Positions 33,795 through 42,011 of a stretch of 64,000 nt of DNA are shown here, piece by piece. Both the position numbers and the translations under genes were made by a program. Location: positions 49,485-113,484 of the forward strand of contig JAHHHR010000022.1 of assembly GCA_019359245.1 (NCBI GenBank). Reading direction: 5' to 3'. Each line of letters begins with the position of its first letter. The first letter of the stretch is position 1. The notes beneath the pieces are model-generated. The model worked only from the letters and a program-made list of their open reading frames with translations, was not told the origin of the DNA and did no database searches. Origin of the DNA: Nostoc desertorum CM1-VF14. GTDB taxonomy: Bacteria > Cyanobacteriota > Cyanobacteriia > Cyanobacteriales > Nostocaceae.

Positions 33795-34670
33795 TTATTC
33801 CAAGATCGGCGGTTGTGCCTTACCGAATTTCCAAGTAAGGAGCGATCCCAAGCCCAATAGACTCGCAACAAACACTACAATTCCGCCGATAAATGGAATC
33901 AGGGCAAGTAGTGTAATAATTAGCAATCCAATCAAGAACTGCTGCAAGTTGCTTTGGCGATCGCGTTTTACGACTTGTTGACCGATGAATAGTGAAATGC
34001 CCAATGCGCCAACCAATGATGTCAGACTCACAATTAAGCTGAGAAGGGGAATTAATGGAATCCCAATTAGGGTGAGTGCTAAAAAAATGTTTAGGGCAAT
34101 TAAGGTAAACATTGCCCCAATTCCCCATAATGCACTTTGATCTGGATATTTACGAATGGTGGCAGCTAGATTCGGCAGAAAAGATGGTGCGGTTCGTAAC
34201 AAAATTATGCCAAGAATAGCAGCGACGATCGCTGAGAAAATCCGAAAACTAGCGTGGAAGAAATACATCGGCAAAAATCGGTTTCGATTGCGGTGCATCC
34301 CCATCAAGCCCCGTTCATTATATTGATCGTCGAATGTGTCTTTTGAGCCGCCAATTGTGGCTCCTTCTGCTTGTTCAACTTTGCCACCTATGGCATAGGC
34401 ATCACCATCTACCCGTGCGCCTTGCTTAAGAATGACATTTCCACCGATGGCGATCGCAGTTTCTGTCACTCGTCCATTGGGTTGAATGATTGCCGAGCCA
34501 CCAATGGCAATAGCATTTTCTACAACTTGTTTTTCTACAACCGTGACATTTCCACCCAACCGAATCAGATTGGTATTATTAATATTGAGATCAGTCTGTG
34601 CGATTGCATTTCCGCTAAACAGAAATACGATCGTAGAGATAAACAGGATCGTTAACTGCTTCCAGCTCAT
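33795..34670 (-). CDS. Exported beta-repeat protein with membrane domain
   Basis: 291 residues. Signal peptide at 1-25 (LTILFISTIVFLFSGNAIAQ). Residues about 35-110 are regular beta-helix-like repeats of about 20 residues (NAIAIGGSAIIQPNGRVTET, AIAIGGNVILKQGARVDGDA, YAIGGKV), resembling bactofilin/polymer-forming repeats. Then a linker and four to five transmembrane segments (about 140-275). So a beta-solenoid would sit outside the membrane, anchored by the helices. Function unknown; an envelope scaffold is a reasonable guess. It lies 209 bp upstream of the CrtISO-like gene on the same strand. Confidence 0.75.
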   Translation of the reverse strand: MSWKQLTILFISTIVFLFSGNAIAQTDLNINNTNLIRLGGNVTVVEKQVVENAIAIGGSAIIQPNGRVTETAIAIGGNVILKQGARVDGDAYAIGGKVEQAEGATIGGSKDTFDDQYNERGLMGMHRNRNRFLPMYFFHASFRIFSAIVAAILGIILLRTAPSFLPNLAATIRKYPDQSALWGIGAMFTLIALNIFLALTLIGIPLIPLLSLIVSLTSLVGALGISLFIGQQVVKRDRQSNLQQFLIGLLIITLLALIPFIGGIVVFVASLLGLGSLLTWKFGKAQPPILE

Positions 34671-35498
34671 GGTTAAGACTCCTAATTTTTTCTACAATCT
34701 TGTCAGATTGAATAGGCGATAATTGATGAACTTCTGCTGGGAATTTATATTTGAAACTTATCGCAATTAAATCGTTCATTATTTACTTCCTATTTTGAAT
34801 AGATAAAATCATTCAACTATGACTCAATCAAGTTGCTGTCTTAGCAATCTTAAAATTTCATGTTCATATCTAAAACGAATAACTATATTGGTCTGCGATC
34901 GCTAATACCAAGATATGAACAGAACTGTGGATGCAATACTAAAACCTTAGTCAGATGGTTCAAGATTTCCTCAGAACTACGGATATATTTAGCATATTTA
35001 TCATTCTCACTGTTGGCAGTGAAAAATAAATTCAACAGTATTATCCCAAGCCAGTGGGAAGTAGCAGTATTTTCTGAAGAATGTGAAAATAAGCTGATGC
35101 GCGCCTAAACTGTATAAACACTCTTTACGGTCGTTAAGTGTTGACTGATGACTGATAACCGTCAACAGTCATCGGTCATCAGCCTTGATGTAAATGTTCA
35201 AGTTAAATGCGTAACAGCTTAACCTATTACTCCTACTCACCACTTTGTTATAACCAAATCGAATCTATGAATTCGAGTTTTTCAACGGAGGAGCGATCCA
35301 AGAAATAAAATGCCTAGCCCTGCCCTATCAGGGATATGATACCTATCCAAAAATTAAATTGACATAGGCTAAGGATATAAAATGCTACTTTTACTAACTC
35401 AAATAAATACTCCAAAAGAGTGATGCAGATTTTAGGCAGTGGTTCTGGTGTTCACCTAAAAAAGTGAGATTTTGAAACTATTGTTTAAAATCCATATC
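34671..35498. other. Intergenic region, 828 bp
   Basis: A long AT-rich spacer. The longest frame (34860-35108, plus) lacks a ribosome site and family features and is not called. An imperfect hairpin CTGATGACTGAT...ATCGGTCATCAG lies at 35145-35182, and CCCTGCCCTATCAGGG at about 35318-35333 is a short stem-loop. Nothing else could be supported. Confidence 0.5.
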
Positions 35499-35663
35499 TT
35501 AATAGTCATTGTCAGCCACACAAATTCCTTTACATTTAATACCGTTCGTAGCTGTGCGCTGGCAATGAGAACATAGAACTTTTTCCTTTTCTGTTTCTTG
35601 ATTGATATTTATATTAGTGTTTGCAGTAAAAGAGTCTTTTTCGTTCTGGATTTTTATAGTCAT
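35499..35663 (-). CDS. Small four-cysteine protein, 54 residues
   Basis: ATG at 35663 to TAA at 35499. The N-terminal half is polar (MTIKIQNEKDSFTANTNINI). The C-terminal half has CSHC (31-34) and CKGIC (44-48) and ends CVADNDY. Two CxxC/CxxxC pairs ten residues apart look like a small zinc ribbon. From memory, similar short proteins ending in CVADxxY occur in cyanobacteria, but no function is known to me. No strong ribosome site is visible, so the start is uncertain. Divergent frames do not compete. Confidence 0.6.
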   Translation of the reverse strand: MTIKIQNEKDSFTANTNININQETEKEKVLCSHCQRTATNGIKCKGICVADNDY

Positions 35664-35719
35664 AAGGGTGGAGGGATTTTTTGCGGTTTACAGTAAACTT
35701 GTCATTTAGAAGCGATGTC

Positions 35720-37324
35720 TCAGAATCTCAAAATACCTAAGGCCACCGCCTCCGCTACCTTAATACCATCTATACCAGCCGAGAGAATTCCCCCGGCGTA
35801 TCCCGCGCCTTCACCAGCCGGATAAAGACCGACTGTATTTAAACTCTGATAATCCTCGTTGCGTTTAATCCGAATCGGTGATGATGTGCGGGTTTCTACT
35901 CCTGTTAACACGGCATCATCCATCGCAAACCCTTTAATTTGTTTGTCAAAAGCGGGAAGGGCTTCACGGATGGCTGCGATCGCATAATCTGGTAAACTCT
36001 GGCTCAAATCACCCAAATGTACTCCAGGTGTATAAGACGGCTTAACTGTGCCCAATGCTGTAGAGGGGCGATGGTTGAGAAAGTCTCCCACCAACTGCCC
36101 TGGAGCTTCATAAGTCCCACCGCCCAACTCAAAAGCCCGTTCTTCCAAGCGCCGTTGGAAGTCAATTCCCGCCAAGGCATTGCCCGGATAATCTTCGGGT
36201 GTAATGCCCACAACGATCGCACTGTTGGCATTGCGCTCATTGCGAGAGTATTGGCTCATCCCATTGGTTACAAGTCGCCCCGGTTCTGATGCAGCTGCAA
36301 CCACTAAGCCCCCCGGACACATACAGAAACTATAGACGGAACGACCATTTTGGCAGTGGTGAACTAGTTTATAATCGGCAGCACCTAAAAGCTTATGACC
36401 AGCCTGAGTGCCGAAACGACATTTGTCGATGAGAGACTGGGGATGTTCGACCCGAAAGCCGATAGAAAATGGTTTAGGCTCGATGTAAACTCCGCGATCA
36501 TATAACATTTGGAAGGTATCGCGGGCGCTGTGACCCACCGCTAAAACCACATGATTGCTAGCGATATATTCCCCACTGGCAAGGGTGACTCCCCGCACCT
36601 GTCCATTTTCGATGTTAATATCTTCCACCCGACTTTGAAAGCGGATTTCGCCGCCGAGGGATTCTATTTTGGCACGCATACTTTGGACGATTCCCACCAG
36701 TTTGAAAGTGCCGATATGCGGTTTGTTGATATAGAGAATTTCTGGTGAGGCTCCGGCGTTGACGAGTTCGGTTAATACCTTGCGCCCATAATGCTGAGGA
36801 TCTTTGACTTGACTGTAGAGCTTGCCATCGGAGAACGTACCCGCCCCACCTTCGCCAAATTGGGCATTAGATTCGGGGTTGAAGTCTGATTTTTTCTTCC
36901 AAAAGCCAAAAGTATCAGCAGTGCGATCGCGAACTTGTTTCCCACGTTCTAAAATAATGGGACGGAACCCCATTTGCGCCAGCATCAAACCCGCAAATAA
37001 GCCACAAGGCCCAGTACCAATTACGATGGGGCGAATCGCCAAATTGCTTGGTGCTTGTGCCACTGGGCGATAACTCATGTCTGGCGTGACCATTACATGA
37101 GGATCTTTTTTCAGGCGCTTGAGTAGATGAGTTTCTTGAGTCGTTTCTACATCCAGAATATAAACAAGGGTAATCTCTCCTTTCTTACGGGCATCATAGC
37201 TACGCTTGAAGATGGAATAGCTGATCAAATCTTCGTCCGTAATTTGCAGCTTTTTGAGGATGGCAGTCTTGATCTCATCTTCAGGATGATCAAGCGGGAG
37301 CTTTACTTCAGTTAGTCGTAACAT
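35720..37324 (-). CDS. NAD(P)/FAD-dependent oxidoreductase, COG2509 type
   Basis: 534 residues. An N-terminal small domain (about 1-90: LPLDHPEDEIKTAILKKLQI, KRSYDARKKGEITLVYILDV), then the FAD fold RPIVIGTGPCGLFAGLMLAQ (about 98-117), FGEGGAGTFSDGKL (about 158-171), and the C-terminal AGEGAGYAGGILSAGIDGIK closing the flavin site. This domain arrangement marks the uncharacterised FAD-dependent protein group widely conserved in bacteria. Cytosolic; reaction unknown. No operon partner. The 54-residue four-cysteine gene lies 56 bp after its stop on the same strand. Confidence 0.88.
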   Translation of the reverse strand: MLRLTEVKLPLDHPEDEIKTAILKKLQITDEDLISYSIFKRSYDARKKGEITLVYILDVETTQETHLLKRLKKDPHVMVTPDMSYRPVAQAPSNLAIRPIVIGTGPCGLFAGLMLAQMGFRPIILERGKQVRDRTADTFGFWKKKSDFNPESNAQFGEGGAGTFSDGKLYSQVKDPQHYGRKVLTELVNAGASPEILYINKPHIGTFKLVGIVQSMRAKIESLGGEIRFQSRVEDINIENGQVRGVTLASGEYIASNHVVLAVGHSARDTFQMLYDRGVYIEPKPFSIGFRVEHPQSLIDKCRFGTQAGHKLLGAADYKLVHHCQNGRSVYSFCMCPGGLVVAAASEPGRLVTNGMSQYSRNERNANSAIVVGITPEDYPGNALAGIDFQRRLEERAFELGGGTYEAPGQLVGDFLNHRPSTALGTVKPSYTPGVHLGDLSQSLPDYAIAAIREALPAFDKQIKGFAMDDAVLTGVETRTSSPIRIKRNEDYQSLNTVGLYPAGEGAGYAGGILSAGIDGIKVAEAVALGILRF

Positions 37325-37419
37325 AGCGAGGAGAAATGCATACTGTCTATCAAAATCTTAACAACACAGGCAGGAGGCATGGAGATATACTGCCTTCTGC
37401 CAAAACTTTATATGAATAC

Positions 37420-37462
37420 TGACTTTTCACGTCATGGAAAAACCCACGAAAAACCTAACCCC
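37420..37462. repeat. Dispersed repeat, copy 2
   Basis: TGACTTTTCACGTCATGG followed by AAAAACCCACGAAAAACCTA and ACCCC is the reverse complement of the repeat at 30332-30376, with a few mismatches. It lies between the FAD protein start and the stop of the HTH-protein gene. Confidence 0.6.
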
Positions 37463-37536
37463 ACTCCCAACGCAGTTGCAATGAGTAATAATATCTAGCA
37501 AAAATTACCTCAGCACGAGTATGCGGCTTGCAAACA

Positions 37537-39018
37537 TCAATACCTGTTAACGTGTAATTCCAGTGTATTGAGCAACTTGGGCAAGTCCTTTTGAGAAACC
37601 TGACGTGTACCCGTCTCGACTGCATCAACCCAGGAAACGCTTTTCTCCATCGTTGTAGCGAAAAATGCCCTAGACCAGCCTTTTGCTTTTCTCGCTTCTC
37701 TAATGACATTACCTGATAGAGGCTGGATATTATTTGCACTTAGCTGATTCGAGTCCACGGTCAAGCGTTCCTGTGCTTCTGCTGGTAAATGAAAACGCCA
37801 TCTAGAATTGAGTATTTGATTCCAGTAACCTATAGGTCTTTTAGCACTTTTGCTGCTTGTTAACCAAGCTGGGCCTGTTTCCAGTTCTGCTTGCCATCCA
37901 GCTTCTTTGACAACTTTCAAGTCAGTTTCCAAATCATCAGCCATTTGCCGCCTAAGCTGTCTGTCTGGTTCTGCTGTTGACACTTTGTCTTTGCCGTAAG
38001 CAATCTCCATCAGAGTCTTGCCCATTACACAATCCTGAAATTCCGGTTTGATTTGGAAAGTTAGCCAAACTAGCATTCTAGCCGCGCCAGCATTTTGTTT
38101 ACCAATACTAAATAGTTTCTGTACGGTTTTCTTAGTAATAATTCCAGTGTGGTAGTGATGTTTAGATTTGTTGAGGAAGTATTTTGTCCATACTCCAGCT
38201 TGACCTATTACCTTTAAACCCACTAGCTTGTTATTGCCAGCTTTATCTGTTTCAAAATCTCGTATTATACTGATGTCCCAAATCTTTAAATCAGCAACAG
38301 TAAAAGCTCCAGCTTTCTCCTGTTTAGGCCATGCAATACAAGCTAGTACTTGGGCAGGTTGCCGTAATAAGTGGTACAAAATACTTAATTTTTCATGCTT
38401 GCATAAGTCCCTGCGTTTCACAAGCCCTGTGTATTCAAGTAGTTGCTTGTCATCAATTACAAAATTGCCTGACCAAGGCTTATCTAAGCTAGCTACTAAG
38501 GCACAGTAAATCAGGTGAATAGCACACGCCCTTGGATCAAATTCGTCTATAACAACTAAAGCTGCCTCTTCTGCCAGAGTTTCTGGTTGTGGAGTTTCGG
38601 GATTATCTGTTACATAGTAAAAGATTTTTCCTTTTCCAGTTTCAGCTTCTCTTTCATAACTAAAAGTATTATTTACTTGATTCCATGACAGATTCATTTT
38701 TTGAGATAAGACTTCAGCAACTCCATACAAAACTAGCGACAATGCAGCAACATTAGTCTTACTATCAGGAAATAAAGAAGCTTTTTTGAATCGCCGAGGT
38801 TTTGCTGAATCTTGGTAATTTAATTCTAAGTTTTGCTCATATTTATTAACTCTATCTTGAAGAGTAATTTGCTTTTTTAATTGAGTATTTGGGTCTTCTA
38901 AAGATTCTTCATCAAAAGCAACATTAGTTTCGCTTGGATTACGGGAAACGGTAATTCCCATGACTTGGTGAAATAGATGCAGAAGTTTACTATATAATGT
39001 TTTTGCTAACTGTTTCAT
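37537..39018 (-). CDS. Large protein of unknown function with C-terminal HTH (XRE-like)
   Basis: 493 residues from ATG 39018; the frame opens earlier at a TTG without a ribosome site. The C-terminal 65 residues, NVIREARKAKGWSRAFFATT then MEKSVSWVDAVETGTRQVS, form a Cro/XRE-type helix-turn-helix. The middle (VWTKYFLNKSKHHYHTGIIT, LFSIGKQNAGAARMLVWLTF) is helical and polar with a winged-helix feel, reminiscent of replication-initiator or plasmid proteins, but I cannot assign a family. No membrane segments. It is probably an accessory DNA-binding protein. Codon and base use look similar to its neighbours. Confidence 0.7.
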   Translation of the reverse strand: MKQLAKTLYSKLLHLFHQVMGITVSRNPSETNVAFDEESLEDPNTQLKKQITLQDRVNKYEQNLELNYQDSAKPRRFKKASLFPDSKTNVAALSLVLYGVAEVLSQKMNLSWNQVNNTFSYEREAETGKGKIFYYVTDNPETPQPETLAEEAALVVIDEFDPRACAIHLIYCALVASLDKPWSGNFVIDDKQLLEYTGLVKRRDLCKHEKLSILYHLLRQPAQVLACIAWPKQEKAGAFTVADLKIWDISIIRDFETDKAGNNKLVGLKVIGQAGVWTKYFLNKSKHHYHTGIITKKTVQKLFSIGKQNAGAARMLVWLTFQIKPEFQDCVMGKTLMEIAYGKDKVSTAEPDRQLRRQMADDLETDLKVVKEAGWQAELETGPAWLTSSKSAKRPIGYWNQILNSRWRFHLPAEAQERLTVDSNQLSANNIQPLSGNVIREARKAKGWSRAFFATTMEKSVSWVDAVETGTRQVSQKDLPKLLNTLELHVNRY

Positions 39019-39187
39019 TTTTCTACCAATCTGCTGCTCACGCAAGTAATTTACAATAATGAAATAAAGCCTAAGTTTATTCTAATTAACCTCGCTAAAA
39101 TATAACTCTCGGCCGCTTGTAGTCGCTTTAAACAATTACCAACAATGCAAGAGATTTTCTACTAGGTGATACCAATCTAATAAAAAG

Positions 39188-39221
39188 TGGTCAAGTAAAA
39201 AAAATGATTTTTACTTGACCA
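39188..39221. terminator. TGGTCAAG hairpin 3' of the 39292-39936 gene
   Basis: GGTCAAGTAAAAA (39189-39201) pairs with TTTTTACTTGACC (39208-39220), extended by T/A outside. A nearly identical hairpin lies at 40871-40903, 3' of another stress-type gene. The T- and A-runs in the stem would give a U-rich transcript end in either direction, so a bidirectional terminator is likely. Confidence 0.6.
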
Positions 39222-39291
39222 TAATTATCAGTGATGAGTTCAAGCTTTCACTGATTGTAATTACGAATTGCAGCTTTGCTGCTTGAGGTTA

Positions 39292-39936
39292 CTAGCGGTA
39301 CTGTTGGTCAGCCGGATCTCCATACGGGTCTTCGCTAGCTGGACGGACGTTACCATACTGCCCGTAATCCGCCGGATCGCCGTAGGGGTCTTGGCTAGCT
39401 GGGCGGACGTTACCATACTGCCCGGAATTTCCTTGGTTGCCTCTTTGCATCAACTTTTTCATAGCTAGAGCGGCGATACCAGCCATCGCTCCCTTTGCTA
39501 ATGGATTGCTCATAATGTTACCACCTTGACCACCCATAAAGCTCCCCGCAGCACCACTCATAATTTGACTGAGTATATCTGGTTGTTGCTGGTGAACCCG
39601 GCCTGTGGCTTGAGCAAGATAATTTGGGTCTTGAAAGCGATCGTCTATACCATCTTGGTTTAGATCGGGAAAATTCAAGTTTGAAGAGCGTGTCTGCTGT
39701 TGAAGAGAGCGACCAAACTGCATCCGCTCTTGTGGTGACATCCGACTAAAAGCTTCTTGTGCAGATTCATGATAAAGGTCTGGAGGTAACTGTCTAGATA
39801 CTTGCTGATAACGGTTTAAAACTTCTTCATCTGAGTATCCCTCATGAGGTAAACCTTGCTCATAGCGGTTCACAAAGTTGCGGTAGTCATTTTCTGGAAC
39901 CTCACCGCCACCAAAAATTTTTTCTAATATATTCAT
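39292..39936 (-). CDS. Cyanobacterial stress-type protein with C-terminal tandem repeats
   Basis: 214 residues, hydrophilic, Gln/Gly-rich. The first 75 residues (DYRNFVNRYEQGLPHEGYSD, AQEAFSRMSPQERMQFGRSL) and a later PDILSQIM plus NPLAKGAMAGIAALAMKKLM block resemble the 43482-44003 protein (NERDDVARAF, PDIFQEVM, NPMVGAALGAIASKWFG), so the two are distant paralogues. The glycine-rich helix could insert in membranes. The C-terminus holds two copies of QYGNVRPAS(Q/E)DPYGDPAD. Function unknown; its neighbours suggest desiccation/stress response. ATG 39936. Confidence 0.75.
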   Translation of the reverse strand: MNILEKIFGGGEVPENDYRNFVNRYEQGLPHEGYSDEEVLNRYQQVSRQLPPDLYHESAQEAFSRMSPQERMQFGRSLQQQTRSSNLNFPDLNQDGIDDRFQDPNYLAQATGRVHQQQPDILSQIMSGAAGSFMGGQGGNIMSNPLAKGAMAGIAALAMKKLMQRGNQGNSGQYGNVRPASQDPYGDPADYGQYGNVRPASEDPYGDPADQQYR

Positions 39937-40328
39937 TTGTGACTCCTAAACTGTGATTTCACTAAACTATCAACGGTAAAGTAATTACTTTCAATATATT
40001 AATTGTTATATCTTTTCAAAATCATCTATCAAAGGTTACTCTTACTTTGATAAAAGTATAACTATTAGTGTATAAAACTCAGGGTTGAATTTTGAAAGCA
40101 TCCTGAGACTCAAAACCCTGTTGTACAAAAATTAGAGGTCAAAACCTTTTCAACAATTAAATAGGATTTTTATATACTCGTCTAAATTCTTAAAAAAGAC
40201 TTTTCTGAAAAAGTATAATAATACTTGATATTATACTTTTAATTATTATTAACTTTAAATCCGGAAAAAGTTTCTATTAAAAAATAGAATGACGATTAAA
40301 CGCCATCTATTTATAATCTGTACAAAAA
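39937..40328. other. Intergenic region with AT-rich hairpins, 392 bp
   Basis: Spacer between two minus-strand genes. It holds the terminator-like hairpin 40209-40240 and an imperfect hairpin CAGGGTT...AACCCTG at 40080-40120, which lies about 145-185 bp upstream of the 39292-39936 start and could be a regulatory structure. No small gene seen. Confidence 0.5.
40209..40240 (-). terminator. Terminator-like hairpin after the lipoprotein gene
   Basis: AAAAGTATAAT (40209-40219) pairs exactly with ATTATACTTTT (40230-40240) over a 10-base loop. It lies about 90 bp after the stop of the 40329-40811 gene and is AT-rich, so weak but probably functional as a transcript end. Confidence 0.5.
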
Positions 40329-40811
40329 TTAATTTGTCGGAACAGTACCTGCACCCAAATCCCTTAAGTCTCGTCCTGTGGGTCTGTTATTATATCCTTG
40401 AAAGTCCCGGTATTGTTGTGCTTCCTCCTCTGGAACACGAATGCCCTCTTGTGGCGGTGTTACCCAGACAGGGCGATTTTGAGCATCTCGATAGTAAACA
40501 CGCCCATTCTTAGAAAGGTAGTATTTCCCCTGCGCTCCCGCTCCTTGGGCATTCTTTCGCTGATTGTAGAGGTAGTAAAGTCCAGCAGCTCCTGCCAAGA
40601 TTGCCACTTTCTGCCCTGTACTTAATCCCCTCCTAGCTTGGGGTTGATTTACGGGAGCGCGATTATTTAAATTTCTCCCAACGGTATCGTCAATTGGAGG
40701 TGGCGCAGCATTTTGGGAACCTCCACCGCAGCTAGAAAGCAGAGGGAGTGTTAGCAATGTTGAAAGAAATACTGTTGTTGTCAGCGAAGCTAATCTATTT
40801 GTCTTGATCAT
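40329..40811 (-). CDS. Lipoprotein of unknown function
   Basis: 160 residues. Signal peptide with lipobox LLSSC (about 24-28), so it is anchored to a membrane by lipidated Cys28. After a polar Asn/Pro/Arg-rich stretch comes a short hydrophobic helix KVAILAGAAGLYYLYNQRK (about 68-86), then YYLSKNGRVYYRDAQNRPVW, a beta-type conserved block, and VPEEEAQQYRDFQGYN. The family is not known to me. It lies in the stress-protein cluster between two hairpins. Confidence 0.75.
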   Translation of the reverse strand: MIKTNRLASLTTTVFLSTLLTLPLLSSCGGGSQNAAPPPIDDTVGRNLNNRAPVNQPQARRGLSTGQKVAILAGAAGLYYLYNQRKNAQGAGAQGKYYLSKNGRVYYRDAQNRPVWVTPPQEGIRVPEEEAQQYRDFQGYNNRPTGRDLRDLGAGTVPTN

Positions 40812-40870
40812 ACATTTTCTTTTCCGACTAATTTAGCTGATGTGGTATAAGAGCCTACAGTTTTATACAA

Positions 40871-40903
40871 TGGTCAAGCAAAATTCAGCTTTTTACTTGA
40901 CCA
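40871..40903. terminator. TGGTCAAG hairpin 3' of the CAAD gene
   Basis: TGGTCAAGCAAAA (40871-40883) pairs with TTTTACTTGACCA (40891-40903) with one wobble. Near copy of the hairpin at 39188-39221. It lies between the CAAD gene stop (40941) and the lipoprotein start (40811), so it may separate the two transcripts. Confidence 0.6.
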
Positions 40904-40940
40904 AAAGTGCAGATACACTGTATCCGCCACAATACTTTAG

Positions 40941-41396
40941 TTAGCTTAAAGTCTGTGATTCTTCTCTGCCTAGAGTTTGTTTTTTAAGCAAGCGAACTTC
41001 TGTTGCTAATTCTTGCCGAGTCGAATCTTTGAGCAAGTAGCGGAAAGTAAACCAAATTGTGTAACCAAGTCCAATTAATTCGAGAAATGGAGAAAGTAGG
41101 GGAATATCATTTATGGCATTGAGTACCGCCAGAAAAATCCTTAGTGCCGTAACTGTTAGCACAAGCAACGCAAAGCTGATAATCAGCGATTTGTATTCTT
41201 GGTAGAATCTACCTATGTATTCAGGTATTTTTGCCAAAAACATAGAAATCTGGCTACCGATTTTTTGCCATTGTTCTTCATTTTCCGAGGCGGGTGGCAA
41301 CATTGCCAGGTTTCCAGGCTCTGAAGTTTTAAGTACTTCTATCTGGTTTTGGGAAGCAGTATCGACATACTGCTCTTGCTGTAATTCGGTATCCAT
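40941..41396 (-). CDS. CAAD-domain membrane protein (CURT1-like)
   Basis: 151 residues. A polar N-terminus of about 65 residues is followed by EYIGRFYQEYKSLIISFALL, two closely spaced transmembrane helices (about 70-125, with VLNAINDIPLLSPFLELIGL between) and YTIWFTFRYLLKDSTRQELA with a basic amphipathic end. This is the CAAD domain of cyanobacteria, related to plant CURT1, which associates with thylakoid membranes. It may shape membranes or anchor proteins; here it is a free-standing form not fused to an aminoacyl-tRNA synthetase. It is divergent from the PRC-barrel gene across a 615-bp spacer. Confidence 0.87.
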   Translation of the reverse strand: MDTELQQEQYVDTASQNQIEVLKTSEPGNLAMLPPASENEEQWQKIGSQISMFLAKIPEYIGRFYQEYKSLIISFALLVLTVTALRIFLAVLNAINDIPLLSPFLELIGLGYTIWFTFRYLLKDSTRQELATEVRLLKKQTLGREESQTLS

Positions 41397-42011
41397 AAGT
41401 ATCTCCTGATTTTCTGCAATGAGAGCAGTTTTAAAGTTTACACTTTGTTATTATCAATTTTTGCAACGCTTGCTTTGCAACTAGATTTATTACTCCTTAG
41501 CGGCACAGCTAATTTATTTGCAAACTTATTAGGAGTTTAATAATATTTAGACATTTTTAGATTTCCTTCTCATCAATCTTTTGGCAGAGATTTTGTCTTC
41601 TAGAAGAGTGATAGAGCAAGTATTACAACTTAACCAAATAAAGCTTTAACAATGTAAGGGTATTTGATTTAAGTGTAAGGTGTTAATAAGCAGATCAAAC
41701 TAGCTAAGTTTGATGCTGTATATTGATTTAGTTAACTTTAGTTTTGAAATTTACTGCTAGAAACTAGTCACATAAATGCTAGAAACTAGTCACAGTATTT
41801 AGAAAAATTAGTTTAAATAAATTTTAAAATCAGTAATACATTAATACTAAAAAGTTGTTTTGTATCATACTTGTGGGTTATGAAAATATATTTAATTACT
41901 TCGATTGATTAAATATCCAAATAGTTTAAGTCAATCCTCGGAGAGAAGATGTATATAAACTAAATTGTGTAATTTATAAAAAGACACAGCAAGATTTTAA
42001 GGAATAAAATA
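41397..42011. other. Long divergent promoter region, 615 bp
   Basis: The spacer between the divergent CAAD and PRC-barrel genes, AT-rich and without a gene. It contains the paired palindromic repeat at 41755-41794. AAGGAA just before 42012 is the ribosome site of the PRC-barrel gene. Its length suggests extensive regulation or a long 5' leader. Confidence 0.6.
41755..41794. promoter_or_regulatory. Twin palindromic operator CTAGAAACTAG, 22 bp apart
   Basis: TGCTAGAAACTAGTCACA occurs at 41755-41772 and again, identical, at 41777-41794. Each copy carries the dyad CTAG-AAA-CTAG, and the 22-bp distance puts both on one helix face. It lies about 220-255 bp before the PRC-barrel gene and 360-400 bp from the CAAD start. 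A site for a dimeric regulator is likely; which one is unknown. Confidence 0.6.

Noticed and set aside
34860..35108. 82-codon plus-strand frame in the long spacer
   Set aside because: No ribosome site, irregular composition and no recognisable family.
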